The position numbers and the translations under genes are program-made. From Deltaproteobacteria bacterium (GTDB lineage Bacteria; Desulfobacterota; Desulfarculia; Adiutricales; Adiutricaceae): a stretch of 64,000 nt of DNA. Below the pieces are notes generated by a model. It searched no databases, was not told the DNA's origin, and saw only the letters and a program-made list of their open reading frames with translations. Shown here piece after piece: positions 17,195-25,523 of the stretch (positions within the stretch are counted from its first letter, which is position 1; the number at the start of each line of letters is the position of its first letter). The stretch is taken from positions 48,572 through 112,571 of the forward strand of contig JAISCZ010000088.1 of assembly GCA_031265205.1 (NCBI GenBank), read 5' to 3'.

Positions 17195-18781
17195 ATGGAT
17201 AGAGTTGATTCTCATAACGTTTCCTTAACGCTTCCCGTTCCTTCCGCGCCGGAGTCGCAGCCTGGCTACTTTTGGGAAGGAGACATGGAGACAGAGCAAA
17301 GCGGAACGGTTGTCCCGGCTTGGTGGCTTAACGCCGTCCAGGAGGAGCTTTTAACCGTTATCGCGAGCGGCGGGATTCCCTTCTCCAAGGTGGACTATAA
17401 CCAGCTTTATCTGTCTATCATGGAGATTATCGCGACTCACGCTTCGGTCACGGCCGCGCGCGCGAAGGCGGACCAAGGCTTCGCTCTGGCGGCCATCGCC
17501 GACTCCAAAGCTGACGCCGCGCAATTTTCCGCTGATTCCGCCCAAGTCTCGGCTGACCAGGGGATAGATGACGCCGCGACCGCGCAAGCTACGGCGGAAC
17601 AGGCTATCGTAGACGCCGGAGAGGCTCAAGCGACGGCCGCCGACGCCGAAGAGCGCGGCAATAACGCCCTTGGGCTCCTGAAAAATATTGACGATGTCTT
17701 TGACGCTACGGGCGAGTTTCAGAATCCGGCGTTTTTGCTCCTGACTAATCCGACGGATACAAATCTTCCGTCCGGAATAACGTATCCGGTGTATTTCCGG
17801 AATATTTTAGACGATGGCGGGACTTCCGTTTATCAGATGGCGTGGGACTCCGTAAACACTTACGCGCGCGCGGGGACAATCGCGGGCGACGCCGCGACTT
17901 TTGGCTATTGGGTCAAGGTTCCTACCCCTAACGACGTCGCGTCCGCTTTGGCCGACGCCAAGGCCTATACTGACGGCGAGATAGATAAGCTTCCGCGAAC
18001 CTTTAAGGATAGCGGCGAGTTTTTGGCCTTTTACCAGAGCGCGCCAACGGAGGTCTCGGGACCGGTAGCCAATAGCCGGGCTCTGAAACAGGATGGGACC
18101 GCGATAGCGACTTACAATGGTTCAGCTTGGGCTATCGTGTCTTTGGACCCTGAACCGCTTGATTTGTATTTTTGCTTATCCGACAGCACCGAATATTATT
18201 GGGCGCATGGGCTGTGGAATAGGCTTGATTTTGACACGGACATGACGACTAAGGAGGACGTAGCCAATAAGACGACGACCTTAGCGGGGACGGCGGCGGC
18301 GGCCTCTGACACGAAATATCCTTCTGAGAAGGCGGTAGTTTCGGCTCTTGTTAATGTCTCGGGGACGATTCCTAACATCTCCGGAAAGCAGGACAAGCTT
18401 TCGGGTACGAGCGGAAACGTGGTCACCTATACGGCCACCGCTGGCGCTACGGGGACTTTGGAGGTGGATACTACCGTAACGGCAAGCTCGGCGAACCTGA
18501 TAACTAGCGGAGGCGTGGCTACGGCTATCTCAGGTTTCGCGCCTACCCTTACGCGCTTGGACTATACGGCGTCAAGCGCTCTCGCTTCAGGGGCCACGGT
18601 AACGACTCCGTCCTATAAGGTGGGAGGCGGTAGGCTTATGGTCTTTTGGAACGGTCTTTTAGTCCGGGCTGGAGCTTCCGCCCAATATCAGGAAGTGGGT
18701 AGCGCGGGCGCGACTTCAACTTCAATTAGCTTGCCTACTGGCTGCCTTGCGAGTACAGAGCTAACATTTTTGGTGATATAG
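17195..18781 (+). CDS. Long tail fibre protein
   Basis: A 528-residue fibre. The N-terminus (PGYFWEG, then WWLNAVQEELLTVI) copies the attachment module of the preceding gene. Residues about 95-165 are an Ala-rich coiled coil (AQFSADSAQVSADQGIDDAA). The middle contains domains common in fibre shafts, and the C-terminus (RLMVFWNGLLVRAGASAQYQEVGSAG) resembles beta-structured fibre tips. It starts 10 bp after the previous stop behind AAGGAG. It ends with TAG at 18779-18781, two bases before a putative leader ORF. Confidence 0.8.
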   Translation: MDRVDSHNVSLTLPVPSAPESQPGYFWEGDMETEQSGTVVPAWWLNAVQEELLTVIASGGIPFSKVDYNQLYLSIMEIIATHASVTAARAKADQGFALAAIADSKADAAQFSADSAQVSADQGIDDAATAQATAEQAIVDAGEAQATAADAEERGNNALGLLKNIDDVFDATGEFQNPAFLLLTNPTDTNLPSGITYPVYFRNILDDGGTSVYQMAWDSVNTYARAGTIAGDAATFGYWVKVPTPNDVASALADAKAYTDGEIDKLPRTFKDSGEFLAFYQSAPTEVSGPVANSRALKQDGTAIATYNGSAWAIVSLDPEPLDLYFCLSDSTEYYWAHGLWNRLDFDTDMTTKEDVANKTTTLAGTAAAASDTKYPSEKAVVSALVNVSGTIPNISGKQDKLSGTSGNVVTYTATAGATGTLEVDTTVTASSANLITSGGVATAISGFAPTLTRLDYTASSALASGATVTTPSYKVGGGRLMVFWNGLLVRAGASAQYQEVGSAGATSTSISLPTGCLASTELTFLVI

Positions 18782-18783
18782 CT

Positions 18784-18850
<67 letters not shown>

Positions 18851-18858
<8 letters not shown>

Positions 18859-19591
18859 CCCTCCTTTGGTGGACATGATTCTAAACGCCGGAAGCGGCGG
18901 CGGAGGCTTTAATACCTTGGAGACCATCACGGCGTCTAAAACCTGGACCGCTCCGGCTTCGGGGACGTATAGGGTGACGGTCATCGGCGGCGGGGGCGGA
19001 GGTGGAAAGGGCGGGGGTATGAACTCAGCTCAAGCGGGCGCTGGCGGTAAAGCTGGAGGAACGACATCTTTTGGCGCGTTTCTATCCGCTTACGGAGGCT
19101 CTGGCGGTGGCGGCGCTGGCCTCCAGGGAGGCGGGGGAGGTGGTGGCGCGGGGGAAGTTAATTTTGGGTACTGCGCACTGACGGAAGGTCAAGCGATAAC
19201 GTTAACCGTTGGAGCTGGCGCGGCTGGAGGTTCTACGACTTTAAGCGGGAATGACGGCGCGGATGGGGTGAGTTCTAATTATTCTCAGGGAGGAATTGGA
19301 AGCCTCGCTATGCAAGGCGCGTGTGGCGCTCCGGGGGCGTCGAGAGGGGGCAGCAGTGTTACTAATGGTGCTGTTGGCATGGGGGGAAACGGCGCGGTTA
19401 ATGATACGCCTTACGGCTATGGAGGCGGAGGTGGAGGCGGAATTTATAACCCTCACGCTGAGCAAAAAGGCGGAGGAGCTTTAAAAGCCGCTGGCAATGG
19501 TTCTAAAGGGTCTAATTCAACTGGCATTGGCGGCAATGGCGGGCCCGGCGGCCCTGGAGCAATTTTTATCGAGTACTTTTTGAAGGAGTAA
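18851..19591 (+). CDS. Glycine-rich tail adhesin, copy 1
   Basis: A 246-residue protein. It has a short head (MSNPPLVDMILNAGSGGGGFN), a conserved beta module (TITASKTWTAPASGTYRVTVIGG), then long Gly-rich stretches broken by TTSFGAFLSAYGGSGGG and AITLTVGAG, and it ends in GPGAIFIEYFLKE. The pattern suggests packed polyglycine-II helices like the receptor-binding tip of phage S16 gp38, which reads host surface proteins through loops between Gly strands. That similarity is inferred from pattern only. Two paralogs follow within 4 bp. Expression may depend on the CT repeat just upstream. Confidence 0.78.
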
Positions 19592-19593
19592 CT

Positions 19594-20355
19594 ATGGCGG
19601 ATCCCATTTTAATTCAACAGATGAACGCGCTCGCGGGAGGCGGCGGAGGGTTTAACACCCAAGAGATTATCACCGCTTCTAAGACCTGGACGGCTCCCGT
19701 GGCGGGGACGTATCGCGTAACTTGCATTGGAGGTGGAGGCTCAGGAGGAACTGGGGGCTCAAATTCATACGGGGGCAAAGGCGGTAACGCTGGGGGAACG
19801 ACCTCGTTTGGTTCTTTCGTGTCAGCTTATGGTGGAAGCGGCGGCGGGGGTGGCGCTACAAACGGCCCGGGGGGAGGCGGAGGAGCGGGAACTATTAAAT
19901 CCGCGTACGTTGAACTGACTCCGGGTCAAGCTGTGACGTGTACTATTGGAGCTGGAGCCGCAAGTCCCTCGGGTTTAACTTCTGAAGAATCTGGGACAGC
20001 GGGCGCTAATAGTTCAGGAATGCCAGGAGGAAAGCGTGGCGTTAAAGCCGCGGCGGGTGGTGGCGCTCCTGGAGCTTCGGCTGGATGTGGCCCTTTTTGG
20101 TGGGCTGGGGGCGCGGGAAATAATTATTCTGGAGGTGGAGGAGCTGGGGCGACTAACGGCTATCCTTACGGAAATGGCGGTGGCGGTGGCGGTGGGAACT
20201 GCGATAGCGCAGCGACATATAACATTTGCGGAGGAGTCGCGGCAACTGGGGCGTCTAATGGCGCTGATAACACGGAAAATTATCAGACAACAGCAAAACC
20301 TGGCGGCAAGGGCGGCTCTGGCGCGATCATTATCGAATATTACTTGAAAGGATAA
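19594..20355 (+). CDS. Glycine-rich tail adhesin, copy 2
   Basis: A 253-residue paralog of the flanking genes, with the same order of parts: GGGGGFNTQEIITASKTWTAPVAGTYRVTCIGG, TTSFGSFVSAYGGSGGG, QAVTCTIGAG, ending GAIIIEYYLKG. The framework is conserved while the stretches between (such as residues 140-235) differ, as expected for receptor-contacting loops under diversifying pressure. Codons for the Gly runs are mixed (GGA, GGC, GGT), so no long homopolymer is present, unlike in copy 3. It starts 2 bp after the copy 1 stop. Confidence 0.78.
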   Translation: MADPILIQQMNALAGGGGGFNTQEIITASKTWTAPVAGTYRVTCIGGGGSGGTGGSNSYGGKGGNAGGTTSFGSFVSAYGGSGGGGGATNGPGGGGGAGTIKSAYVELTPGQAVTCTIGAGAASPSGLTSEESGTAGANSSGMPGGKRGVKAAAGGGAPGASAGCGPFWWAGGAGNNYSGGGGAGATNGYPYGNGGGGGGGNCDSAATYNICGGVAATGASNGADNTENYQTTAKPGGKGGSGAIIIEYYLKG

Positions 20356-20358
20356 ACC

Positions 20359-21168
20359 ATGGCCTATCCGGCTTTAGAGAAACGGCTTTTTGAGAATAAC
20401 GGCGCGGGGCCTTTGCTGAACTCCGAATTGCTACCAAATACGGGGGGGGGGGGGGCAATTAATACTAAACTTGTAATAACTAGCTCCCAAACTTGGACGG
20501 CTCCTGAAGCTGGAGTTTACCGGGTCACCTGTATCGGTGGAGGCGGGGGCGGAGGGTCAAGCGGTAATTTGGGAGTTAAAGGAGGCAAAGGTGGCGGAGC
20601 TGGCGGGACTACGAGTTTTGGCTCTTTTGTTTCCGCTTACGGAGGCTCTGGCGGCGGAGGCGGCGGCAAGTCTAGCCCAGGAGGCGGAGGAGCCGCTGGG
20701 ACAATAAACACGGATTATGTCGTGTTAACCCAAGGCCAAACGGTCACTTGCTCAATTGGAGCTGGCGGGGCTAAAGGCTCTGGAATAAATCCCGCGAGTT
20801 CTCTTGATTTTTTAGGAACCGCTGGAGCGTCTACTTCGGCGATGCCGGGAGGAAGACGGGGTAATTTTGACCTTCCAGGCGGGGGGGCTCCTGGCGCGGG
20901 CACAGGCTGTGGCTGGACGACCAACGCTAATGGCGCTGGCACTGGCGGCGCTGGAGGAACGAACGGCCTTCCGTATGGCAACGGGGGAGGCGGAGGTAGC
21001 GGCTGTATACTTTATGGCGAGACTGAGCCCGGGTATGGAGGCCCTTCAGGTCTAGGGGCTTCGGATGGCGCGAATTGCGCGGTTAACGGTGTTGGGAACG
21101 AGACTATTCAAGCCGGCGGCGCTGGCGGCTCCGGGGCCATTATCATCGAGTATCGCTCGACAACTTAA
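20359..21168 (+). CDS. Glycine-rich tail adhesin, copy 3, with in-frame G14 tract
   Basis: A 269-residue paralog with the same framework (TKLVITSSQTWTAPEAGVYRVTCIGG; TTSFGSFVSAYGGSGGG; GSGAIIIEYRSTT). Codons 28-33 are written with 14 consecutive G. As sequenced the gene is open. With 13 G the frame meets TAA after seven codons, and with 15 G it meets TAA after one further codon, so slippage yields a product of about 35-40 residues. This makes the gene a likely on/off switch. The N-terminal head differs from copies 1 and 2 and may govern which partner it attaches to. Confidence 0.78.
   Translation: MAYPALEKRLFENNGAGPLLNSELLPNTGGGGAINTKLVITSSQTWTAPEAGVYRVTCIGGGGGGGSSGNLGVKGGKGGGAGGTTSFGSFVSAYGGSGGGGGGKSSPGGGGAAGTINTDYVVLTQGQTVTCSIGAGGAKGSGINPASSLDFLGTAGASTSAMPGGRRGNFDLPGGGAPGAGTGCGWTTNANGAGTGGAGGTNGLPYGNGGGGGSGCILYGETEPGYGGPSGLGASDGANCAVNGVGNETIQAGGAGGSGAIIIEYRSTT
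20442..20455 (+). repeat. G14 homopolymer inside adhesin copy 3
   Basis: Fourteen consecutive G bases near the 5' end of the coding region. Gly runs elsewhere in the three paralogs use mixed codons, so this homopolymer is not needed to encode glycine. Both one-base indels lead to a stop within 25 bases. Confidence 0.97.
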
Positions 21169-21177
21169 GGAGTAAAC

Positions 21178-21477
21178 ATGAGCACTTTTTTCAGTCCAGA
21201 AGGCAATCCCGAAGTTTGGGACGATATGCCCCAAGGCTATTTCACGCCCGAACAGTGGGCCGAGGCTCATCCCGAGCCTGTCGTCGAGCCCTCTCCGGAA
21301 CAAATCCGAGATGCCAAAATTAACGAGCTTAAATTTAAGCTTTGGGGTCTTGACCAGGAATATTTGACGCAACGGATTCTGGCCGGGGCCGCGCGGGGCG
21401 ACGCCTACGCCCTAGCCAAAATCGCGGAGCACGAGGCCTTGGCCGCTCCTATAAGGCAAGAACTCTCTAATCTGTAA
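21178..21477 (+). CDS. Phage protein of unknown function after the adhesins
   Basis: A 99-residue protein with an acidic, Pro-rich N-terminal half (PQGYFTPEQWAEAHPEPVVEPSPEQ) and a helical C-terminal half (DAKINELKFKLWGLDQEYLTQRILAGAARGDAYALAKI). No family is recognised with certainty. Small genes in this place often encode fibre assembly chaperones, and the helical part would fit, but this is inference from position. It starts 9 bp after adhesin copy 3 behind AAGGAG. Confidence 0.6.
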   Translation: MSTFFSPEGNPEVWDDMPQGYFTPEQWAEAHPEPVVEPSPEQIRDAKINELKFKLWGLDQEYLTQRILAGAARGDAYALAKIAEHEALAAPIRQELSNL

Positions 21478-21489
21478 GGAAGGCGAACT

Positions 21490-21861
21490 ATGACTCCTCC
21501 AGAAGTGGCTACGGAAGCGCGCGAATTGAACAACTACGATTTAATGAATGAGTTGATGGAAATTAAATTGTCCGTTCGCGCCATGGAAACGATTCTCACG
21601 GAGCGGAAGGCCAAGGTGGACGAAAACGCCAAAAATATCGGCCTCGCCTTCACCGATATTAAATCCCTGGCCAAGGACGTTTCCCATCACGAGCAGCGCA
21701 TCAAGAGCTTGGAGGATTCCTTCGCCAAAATGGAGGAGATAGCTCAGGAGCTGAAGGCCGCCGTCAAGGCGATGGAGAAGACCCTCCACCATAACTCCTG
21801 GCTTTTCACCATCGGCGCGGCCGTCGTCATCGCGGCCGTCGTTAAATTTTTTGCGGGGTAA
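21490..21861 (+). CDS. XhlA-like coiled-coil membrane protein (lysis)
   Basis: A 123-residue protein with a long coiled coil (residues 15-97) and one C-terminal membrane helix (WLFTIGAAVVIAAVVKFFAG), ending four residues from a Gly. This is the layout of haemolysin XhlA, which assists holin action in several phages. It lies at the start of the lysis cassette, 3 bp before the endolysin. An alternative is a tail-associated coiled coil, but the membrane anchor and neighbours favour lysis. Confidence 0.65.
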   Translation: MTPPEVATEARELNNYDLMNELMEIKLSVRAMETILTERKAKVDENAKNIGLAFTDIKSLAKDVSHHEQRIKSLEDSFAKMEEIAQELKAAVKAMEKTLHHNSWLFTIGAAVVIAAVVKFFAG

Positions 21862-21864
21862 CCT

Positions 21865-22431
21865 ATGACTGAGACTGATATTTTCGCGAAAGTTCTCCCT
21901 TATACTCTCAAATTCGAGGGAGGCTACGTTTTCGACCCTGACGACGCCGGCGGGGAGACTTTCCGAGGCGTTTCCCGGGTCAACAACCCAAGATGGGAAG
22001 GCTGGGCTCTCATCGACGCGGCGAAGACCGTCGTCGGCAAGAAAGCGGTCTCCATCAACCGCCATTTTGCCACGGACCCGGTCATCGGCGACATGGTGAC
22101 CAAGTTCTACTTTAAAGAGCACTGGACGCCGATGGGCTGGCCGGGAATCACGCCGAGGGTCCACGCGAAGCTCTTTGACACCGGAGTTCACATCGGAGTT
22201 ACCGGGGCCAAAAAGCTTCTCCAACGGGCCATCGGCGTGATGGCGGACGGGATTATCGGCCCGAAGACGATAGCCGCCGCCCAAGCGATGGGGGAGCCGA
22301 CGCTCTTAGAAGCTCTTAGTAAGTGGCAAATGGCCTATTATAAGGACCTTATGGCCCGGAAGCCGGCCTACAAGAAGTACAAAGACGGTTGGCTGGCCAG
22401 GGCTCGCTGGAAAGCGGAGGGGATAGCGTGA
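21865..22431 (+). CDS. Endolysin, GH108-type N-acetylmuramidase
   Basis: A 188-residue enzyme. The N-terminus has KFEGGYVFDPDDAGGETFRGVS, the conserved motif of glycoside hydrolase family 108 with the catalytic Glu in E-G-G-Y. The C-terminal half (LLQRAIGVMADGIIGPKTIAA) is a peptidoglycan-binding fold typical of this family. There is no signal peptide, so release must depend on a holin; the small membrane protein in the next gene fits that role. It cuts the glycan strand at the end of infection. Its stop overlaps the next start. Confidence 0.9.
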   Translation: MTETDIFAKVLPYTLKFEGGYVFDPDDAGGETFRGVSRVNNPRWEGWALIDAAKTVVGKKAVSINRHFATDPVIGDMVTKFYFKEHWTPMGWPGITPRVHAKLFDTGVHIGVTGAKKLLQRAIGVMADGIIGPKTIAAAQAMGEPTLLEALSKWQMAYYKDLMARKPAYKKYKDGWLARARWKAEGIA

Positions 22432-22706
22432 AATTCTTAAAAACTTTGTTTGTCGGCGGAAGGTCCGGCTTTAGCTTGGGCCGAGTCGCCTTTTGGCTCA
22501 TTTTTGGCCTTAGCTACGTGACTTGGATTTTTGGGCGGGATATCCCTCCTTTTTGCTTTGTTATCTTGCTGGTGCTGATTTGCTACATTTTGGTAGGGAA
22601 ATTTAGGAACTTGAAATTTGGGCCTTTCACGTATGAGTCGCGGGAAAAGGTGGACGGCCCCAAGCCTCCCGCGGGCCCGCCCGCGGAGCCGCCGAAGGCG
22701 AGTTAA
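22428..22706 (+). CDS. Putative holin with two membrane segments
   Basis: The start is placed at GTG 22428 (GCGTGAAA, overlapping the endolysin stop), giving 92 residues. Two hydrophobic segments (VAFWLIFGLSYVTWIF and FCFVILLVLICYILVG) are separated by a short charged turn, and the C-terminal tail is Pro-rich and hydrophilic. Size, topology and place next to the endolysin fit a class II-type holin, which times membrane permeabilisation. Holins have little sequence conservation, so the call is by structure and context. Confidence 0.65.
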   Translation: MKFLKTLFVGGRSGFSLGRVAFWLIFGLSYVTWIFGRDIPPFCFVILLVLICYILVGKFRNLKFGPFTYESREKVDGPKPPAGPPAEPPKAS

Positions 22707-22710
22707 CCCT

Positions 22711-23052
22711 ATGCTGGATCTGGTCCTAAAACATTGGAAATGGCTCGTTATGGGCCTCGGAGCCGTCCTTTTGGTTGGCGGCTACCTTTACGTCCGGAGC
22801 CTGAAGGCGGAAATGCGAGGCCTTGAGGCCCAACTGGCCTATAACCAGGCGACCGTCAAATCCCTGACCCTCAGCGTCCAGGCCAACCAGAAGGCCTTGG
22901 AGATCCGGGCCCGGGAGACCCAGGCTCTGGCCAGGGAGAAGGACGCCGCCTTGGCCGCGCTTCGGGAGGTCTACAAGACCGACGCCGAGGCCTGCGCGTG
23001 GTCGGAAGAGAAAATCCCCGACTCTGTTTTGGAGGCTTTGGGATGCCTGTAA
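22711..23052 (+). CDS. Inner-membrane spanin, Rz-like
   Basis: From the ATG at 22711 the product has 113 residues: an N-terminal membrane anchor (WLVMGLGAVLLVGGYLYV), then a periplasmic helix with heptad pattern (AEMRGLEAQLAYNQATVKSL) and a C-terminus with two Cys. This is the layout of i-spanins. The outer-membrane partner starts inside its 3' end (23043), as in classic Rz/Rz1 pairs. The pair fuses inner and outer membranes in the last lysis step, which also tells us the host has an outer membrane. Confidence 0.8.
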   Translation: MLDLVLKHWKWLVMGLGAVLLVGGYLYVRSLKAEMRGLEAQLAYNQATVKSLTLSVQANQKALEIRARETQALAREKDAALAALREVYKTDAEACAWSEEKIPDSVLEALGCL

Positions 23053-23402
23053 ACAATCAATTCCCTTCCCTGGAGGTCGCCAAGGCTCTTCCCCTAGCCG
23101 GAAAGCTAGGCGGAGAGCCGCTGGCCTTCCCATCGGCGACGGGGTCGCCTCGAAAGAGCCGGTATCGATGTTTGGTGCTTCCTCTCCTGCTCTTCCTAAC
23201 CACAGGATGCGCTACCTTGGGCCCGCAGCCATGTCCGCCGAGCGTCTATCCGCCGGCAATCTACCTTCAGGAGGTCGTCGAGCCGAAGCTACGGGGGAAG
23301 ACGAACGCCGACTTGGCGGCCTATGTCCTGGAGCTGAGGGAAGCTCTCCGGCAAGCCAACGCCGACAAGAGAGCCCTAAAACAATTCTTAGATATTTCTT
23401 AG
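23043..23402 (+). CDS. Outer-membrane spanin lipoprotein, Rz1-like
   Basis: A 119-residue product overlapping Rz by 10 bp in another frame. A basic stretch (SPRKSRYR) is followed by a hydrophobic core and the lipobox LTTGC near residue 58, so the mature lipoprotein begins at that Cys. The mature part contains PCPPSVYPP, the Pro-rich section expected of o-spanins, then a helical end. The 37 residues before the signal are unusual; translation may begin at a later, non-ATG start. Confidence 0.75.
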   Translation: MPVNNQFPSLEVAKALPLAGKLGGEPLAFPSATGSPRKSRYRCLVLPLLLFLTTGCATLGPQPCPPSVYPPAIYLQEVVEPKLRGKTNADLAAYVLELREALRQANADKRALKQFLDIS

Positions 23403-23479
23403 ACGAGCAGGCATGGCAACCAGGCTTGGATTTAGGCTAACGCGCCACGATTGTTTAATTTTTTTTTGTTCCTAAAGTC

Positions 23480-24472
23480 ATGTTCGCGCTCTCTCTCATC
23501 GAGGGCGCCAAGCGACTTGCCACGGAACGTATCTTGCCAAACATGAGGAACATGGCGCTTGACAGCCTGATCAAGTTGAGCGACGGCAGTTTTCTCAACA
23601 TAGAGTTTCAGTCCACCGTGAAACATTCCGATCTCCATAGGTTTTTGTGTTACGCCGCGGAAGTGATTAAAGATCTCTCGCCAGCTGACGGTGACGCGGA
23701 GGTCAGGACTATAATCGTCTACTCGCCCAACGTTAAGAAACTCCCAGTCGGAAGCGTCCCCCGCAAACTCAACAAGAACGCGCCATACTTGTGGCACGTA
23801 TTCGAGCAAATTCTATTAGTCGCCCGGAGCTTCATGGCCGAGTTCGTCGAGAAATTCTGGCCCATAATCGCGGACTTGGAGGCGGGAGCGCCCGTCCCCG
23901 CCTTGACGGAACCCGATCTCGCCAAGTTCTATTTCGCCCCCATGGGGAAAATTGACGACGAAAACCCTGGGCCGCTAGCCTATAAATTTCTCTACCTGGC
24001 GTTCAAACTCTGGCGAATAACCGGAAACGAGGATATAATGATAATGGCCCTAAACGGTTATATGGCGCGGGGAGCCCCCCTCGCCGCGATAGCGATAAAA
24101 TTTTGGGAGGAATTCATTATGATGAACGGAACCGGCGCTACTATCGTGGACATGCTGACGGACGGGCAATTTACGCACCTTATGAAGGAGATCGAGACCC
24201 TGTCCGCGGAGAAAGAGACCCTGTCCGCGGAGAAAGAGACCCTGTCCGCGGAGAAAAAGACCCTGTCCGCGGAGAAAGAGACCCTGTCCGCGGAGAAAGA
24301 GACCCTGTCCGCGGAGAAAGAGACCCTCACTGTCATTGCCCAGCGCGCCATCCTGGCCATGAGCGCCGAGAGCAAGAGCGTGGTGGAGATAAGCGAGTTA
24401 TTGAATATTTCTCCCTCCGAGGTTTCCAACATTCTGGAAAGCGCCGGCGGGGACCAAAAGCGGCCTAGCTAG
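23480..24472 (+). CDS. Rpn-family PD-(D/E)XK nuclease-like protein with repeat array
   Basis: A 330-residue protein. The segment LDSLIKLSDGSFLNIEFQST carries the Asp and the Glu-x-Gln of the PD-(D/E)XK core found in Rpn/YhgA recombination-promoting nucleases. The C-terminal half has six near-identical ETLSAEK heptads (a coiled coil) and ends with a small HTH-like motif (KSVVEISELLNISPSEVSNILES). Family members usually have about 30-40 more residues before the core, and a T9 run and a TAA lie just upstream, so the N-terminus may be truncated. Such genes are often multicopy and mobile; a decayed partial copy lies 1 kb downstream. Confidence 0.75.
   Translation: MFALSLIEGAKRLATERILPNMRNMALDSLIKLSDGSFLNIEFQSTVKHSDLHRFLCYAAEVIKDLSPADGDAEVRTIIVYSPNVKKLPVGSVPRKLNKNAPYLWHVFEQILLVARSFMAEFVEKFWPIIADLEAGAPVPALTEPDLAKFYFAPMGKIDDENPGPLAYKFLYLAFKLWRITGNEDIMIMALNGYMARGAPLAAIAIKFWEEFIMMNGTGATIVDMLTDGQFTHLMKEIETLSAEKETLSAEKETLSAEKKTLSAEKETLSAEKETLSAEKETLTVIAQRAILAMSAESKSVVEISELLNISPSEVSNILESAGGDQKRPS
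24194..24328 (+). repeat. 21-bp tandem repeat array in the Rpn-like gene
   Basis: Six full units of GAGACCCTGTCCGCGGAGAAA plus a 9-bp partial one. Five units are essentially identical; one begins AAG instead of GAG. Each unit adds exactly one coiled-coil heptad (ETLSAEK), so copy changes keep both frame and heptad register. Confidence 0.97.
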
Positions 24473-25251
24473 GTCCCTTTGGCGCGTCCTCCAGGTAAGC
24501 TTACAAGGCCTTCAAGGCCTTCGCCTAGGTCTTCCTTCCGGCCATGGGGGAGCGTGGCGGACTCGCCAAGACCCAAGAGCGCCCCTCCACGCGCCGGCGG
24601 CTCCATGGGAGACGGCTTGAGGGGGCCGGAAACGGAAGCCCGCCTCGTCATCTTCCCCCTCTTCAAGGCGGGCCGCGCCCCCGCGCTGGCGGGCCCCGGC
24701 TTAAGGGCGCGGCGATCGCGCCTGGCCGAAAGCCGACTCCAGGGACTCGTCAGGCTCGCCCTGGCCCAAGCGGCCCGCCTCGCCTTCCAGGGATACTTCA
24801 AAAGCGTCCGTCGGCCGGACCAGGGCGCCATTGAGCCGGACCTTGGGCCGGAGCGGCGCTCCGATCCTAACTAGACTCTCGCGCGAGGGACTTCCCTTTG
24901 AAAGTCCCGTCCCCACCCACGGGAAAGCGACCTCGCGACCCATTCTCCACGCGTCCAAGGCCACCGGCCCCCCAAGGGTTACGCGAGCCCCACGCTCCGC
25001 TCCCAGGTCGAGGCCATTCGGAACGCTATCCCGCCCCACCGGGGGCGCGCGACTGGCGCTCTTTTCCCTCTTCGGGCTCCTTATTCCAGCCCTCTCCATG
25101 ACCTCCTCCATCGCCGACGCGAACTCCCACAAGCCGGCCCAGGCGGCCCCCTTCAGGCTCGTCTCCTCCCTCGCGGCCCAAAAGGGCTCCTCCCTTCGCC
25201 TCGCGCTTTAGCGCCGACTCGCGGCCTTGCCGCCGCTAAACGGTCGTCTGT
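24473..25251. other. Non-coding, GC-rich remnant region
   Basis: No supportable gene was found on either strand. The frames that stay open here are low-complexity Arg/Pro/Ala translations of GC-rich DNA. The first 130 bp form part of a duplication shared with 25520-25658, continuing from the Rpn-like gene. Confidence 0.65.
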
Positions 25252-25523
25252 CGCGAGGAGCCTCCCTCGCCGCGATAGCGATAAAATTTATGGAGGAATC
25301 CGCTAAAATGAACGAAACTGACATAACTATCGTAGACACGCTGACGGGCGGAGAATTTTCGCTCCTTTAGGCGGAGAACGAGACCCTGACCCAGCGCGCC
25401 GTCTTGGCCCTGTACGCCGAAAACAAGAGCTTGGGGGAGATAAGCGAAATATTGAAGATTTCCACGCCCGAAGTCTCCCAGATCCTGGAAAGCGTCGACA
25501 TGGACGCGAAGCGGCCTAGCTAG
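25252..25523 (+). pseudogene. Decayed partial copy of the Rpn-like gene (C-terminal part)
   Basis: Read in frame, this stretch gives LAAIAIKFMEES, then ITIVDTLTGGEF, an in-frame TAG at 25368-25370, and then AENETLTQRAVLALYAENKSLGEISEIL, ending in DAKRPS before TAG at 25521-25523. This parallels the C-terminus of the intact gene (LAAIAIKFWEEF; ATIVDMLTDGQF; QRAILAMSAESKSVVEISELL; DQKRPS). The copy lacks the nuclease core and the 21-bp array. Sequence similarity continues past both stops for about 130 bp, so a block including 3' flank was duplicated (24066-24604 and 25252-25658). Confidence 0.88.

Noticed and set aside
24194..24328. Possible CRISPR array
   Set aside because: The 21-bp units are directly adjacent with no spacers and encode protein heptads. 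No cas gene is present in the window.
24831..25211. Coding region in the gap after the Rpn-like gene
   Set aside because: The translations in both directions are Ser/Pro/Arg/Ala-rich with no domain pattern, typical of long open frames in GC-rich DNA.
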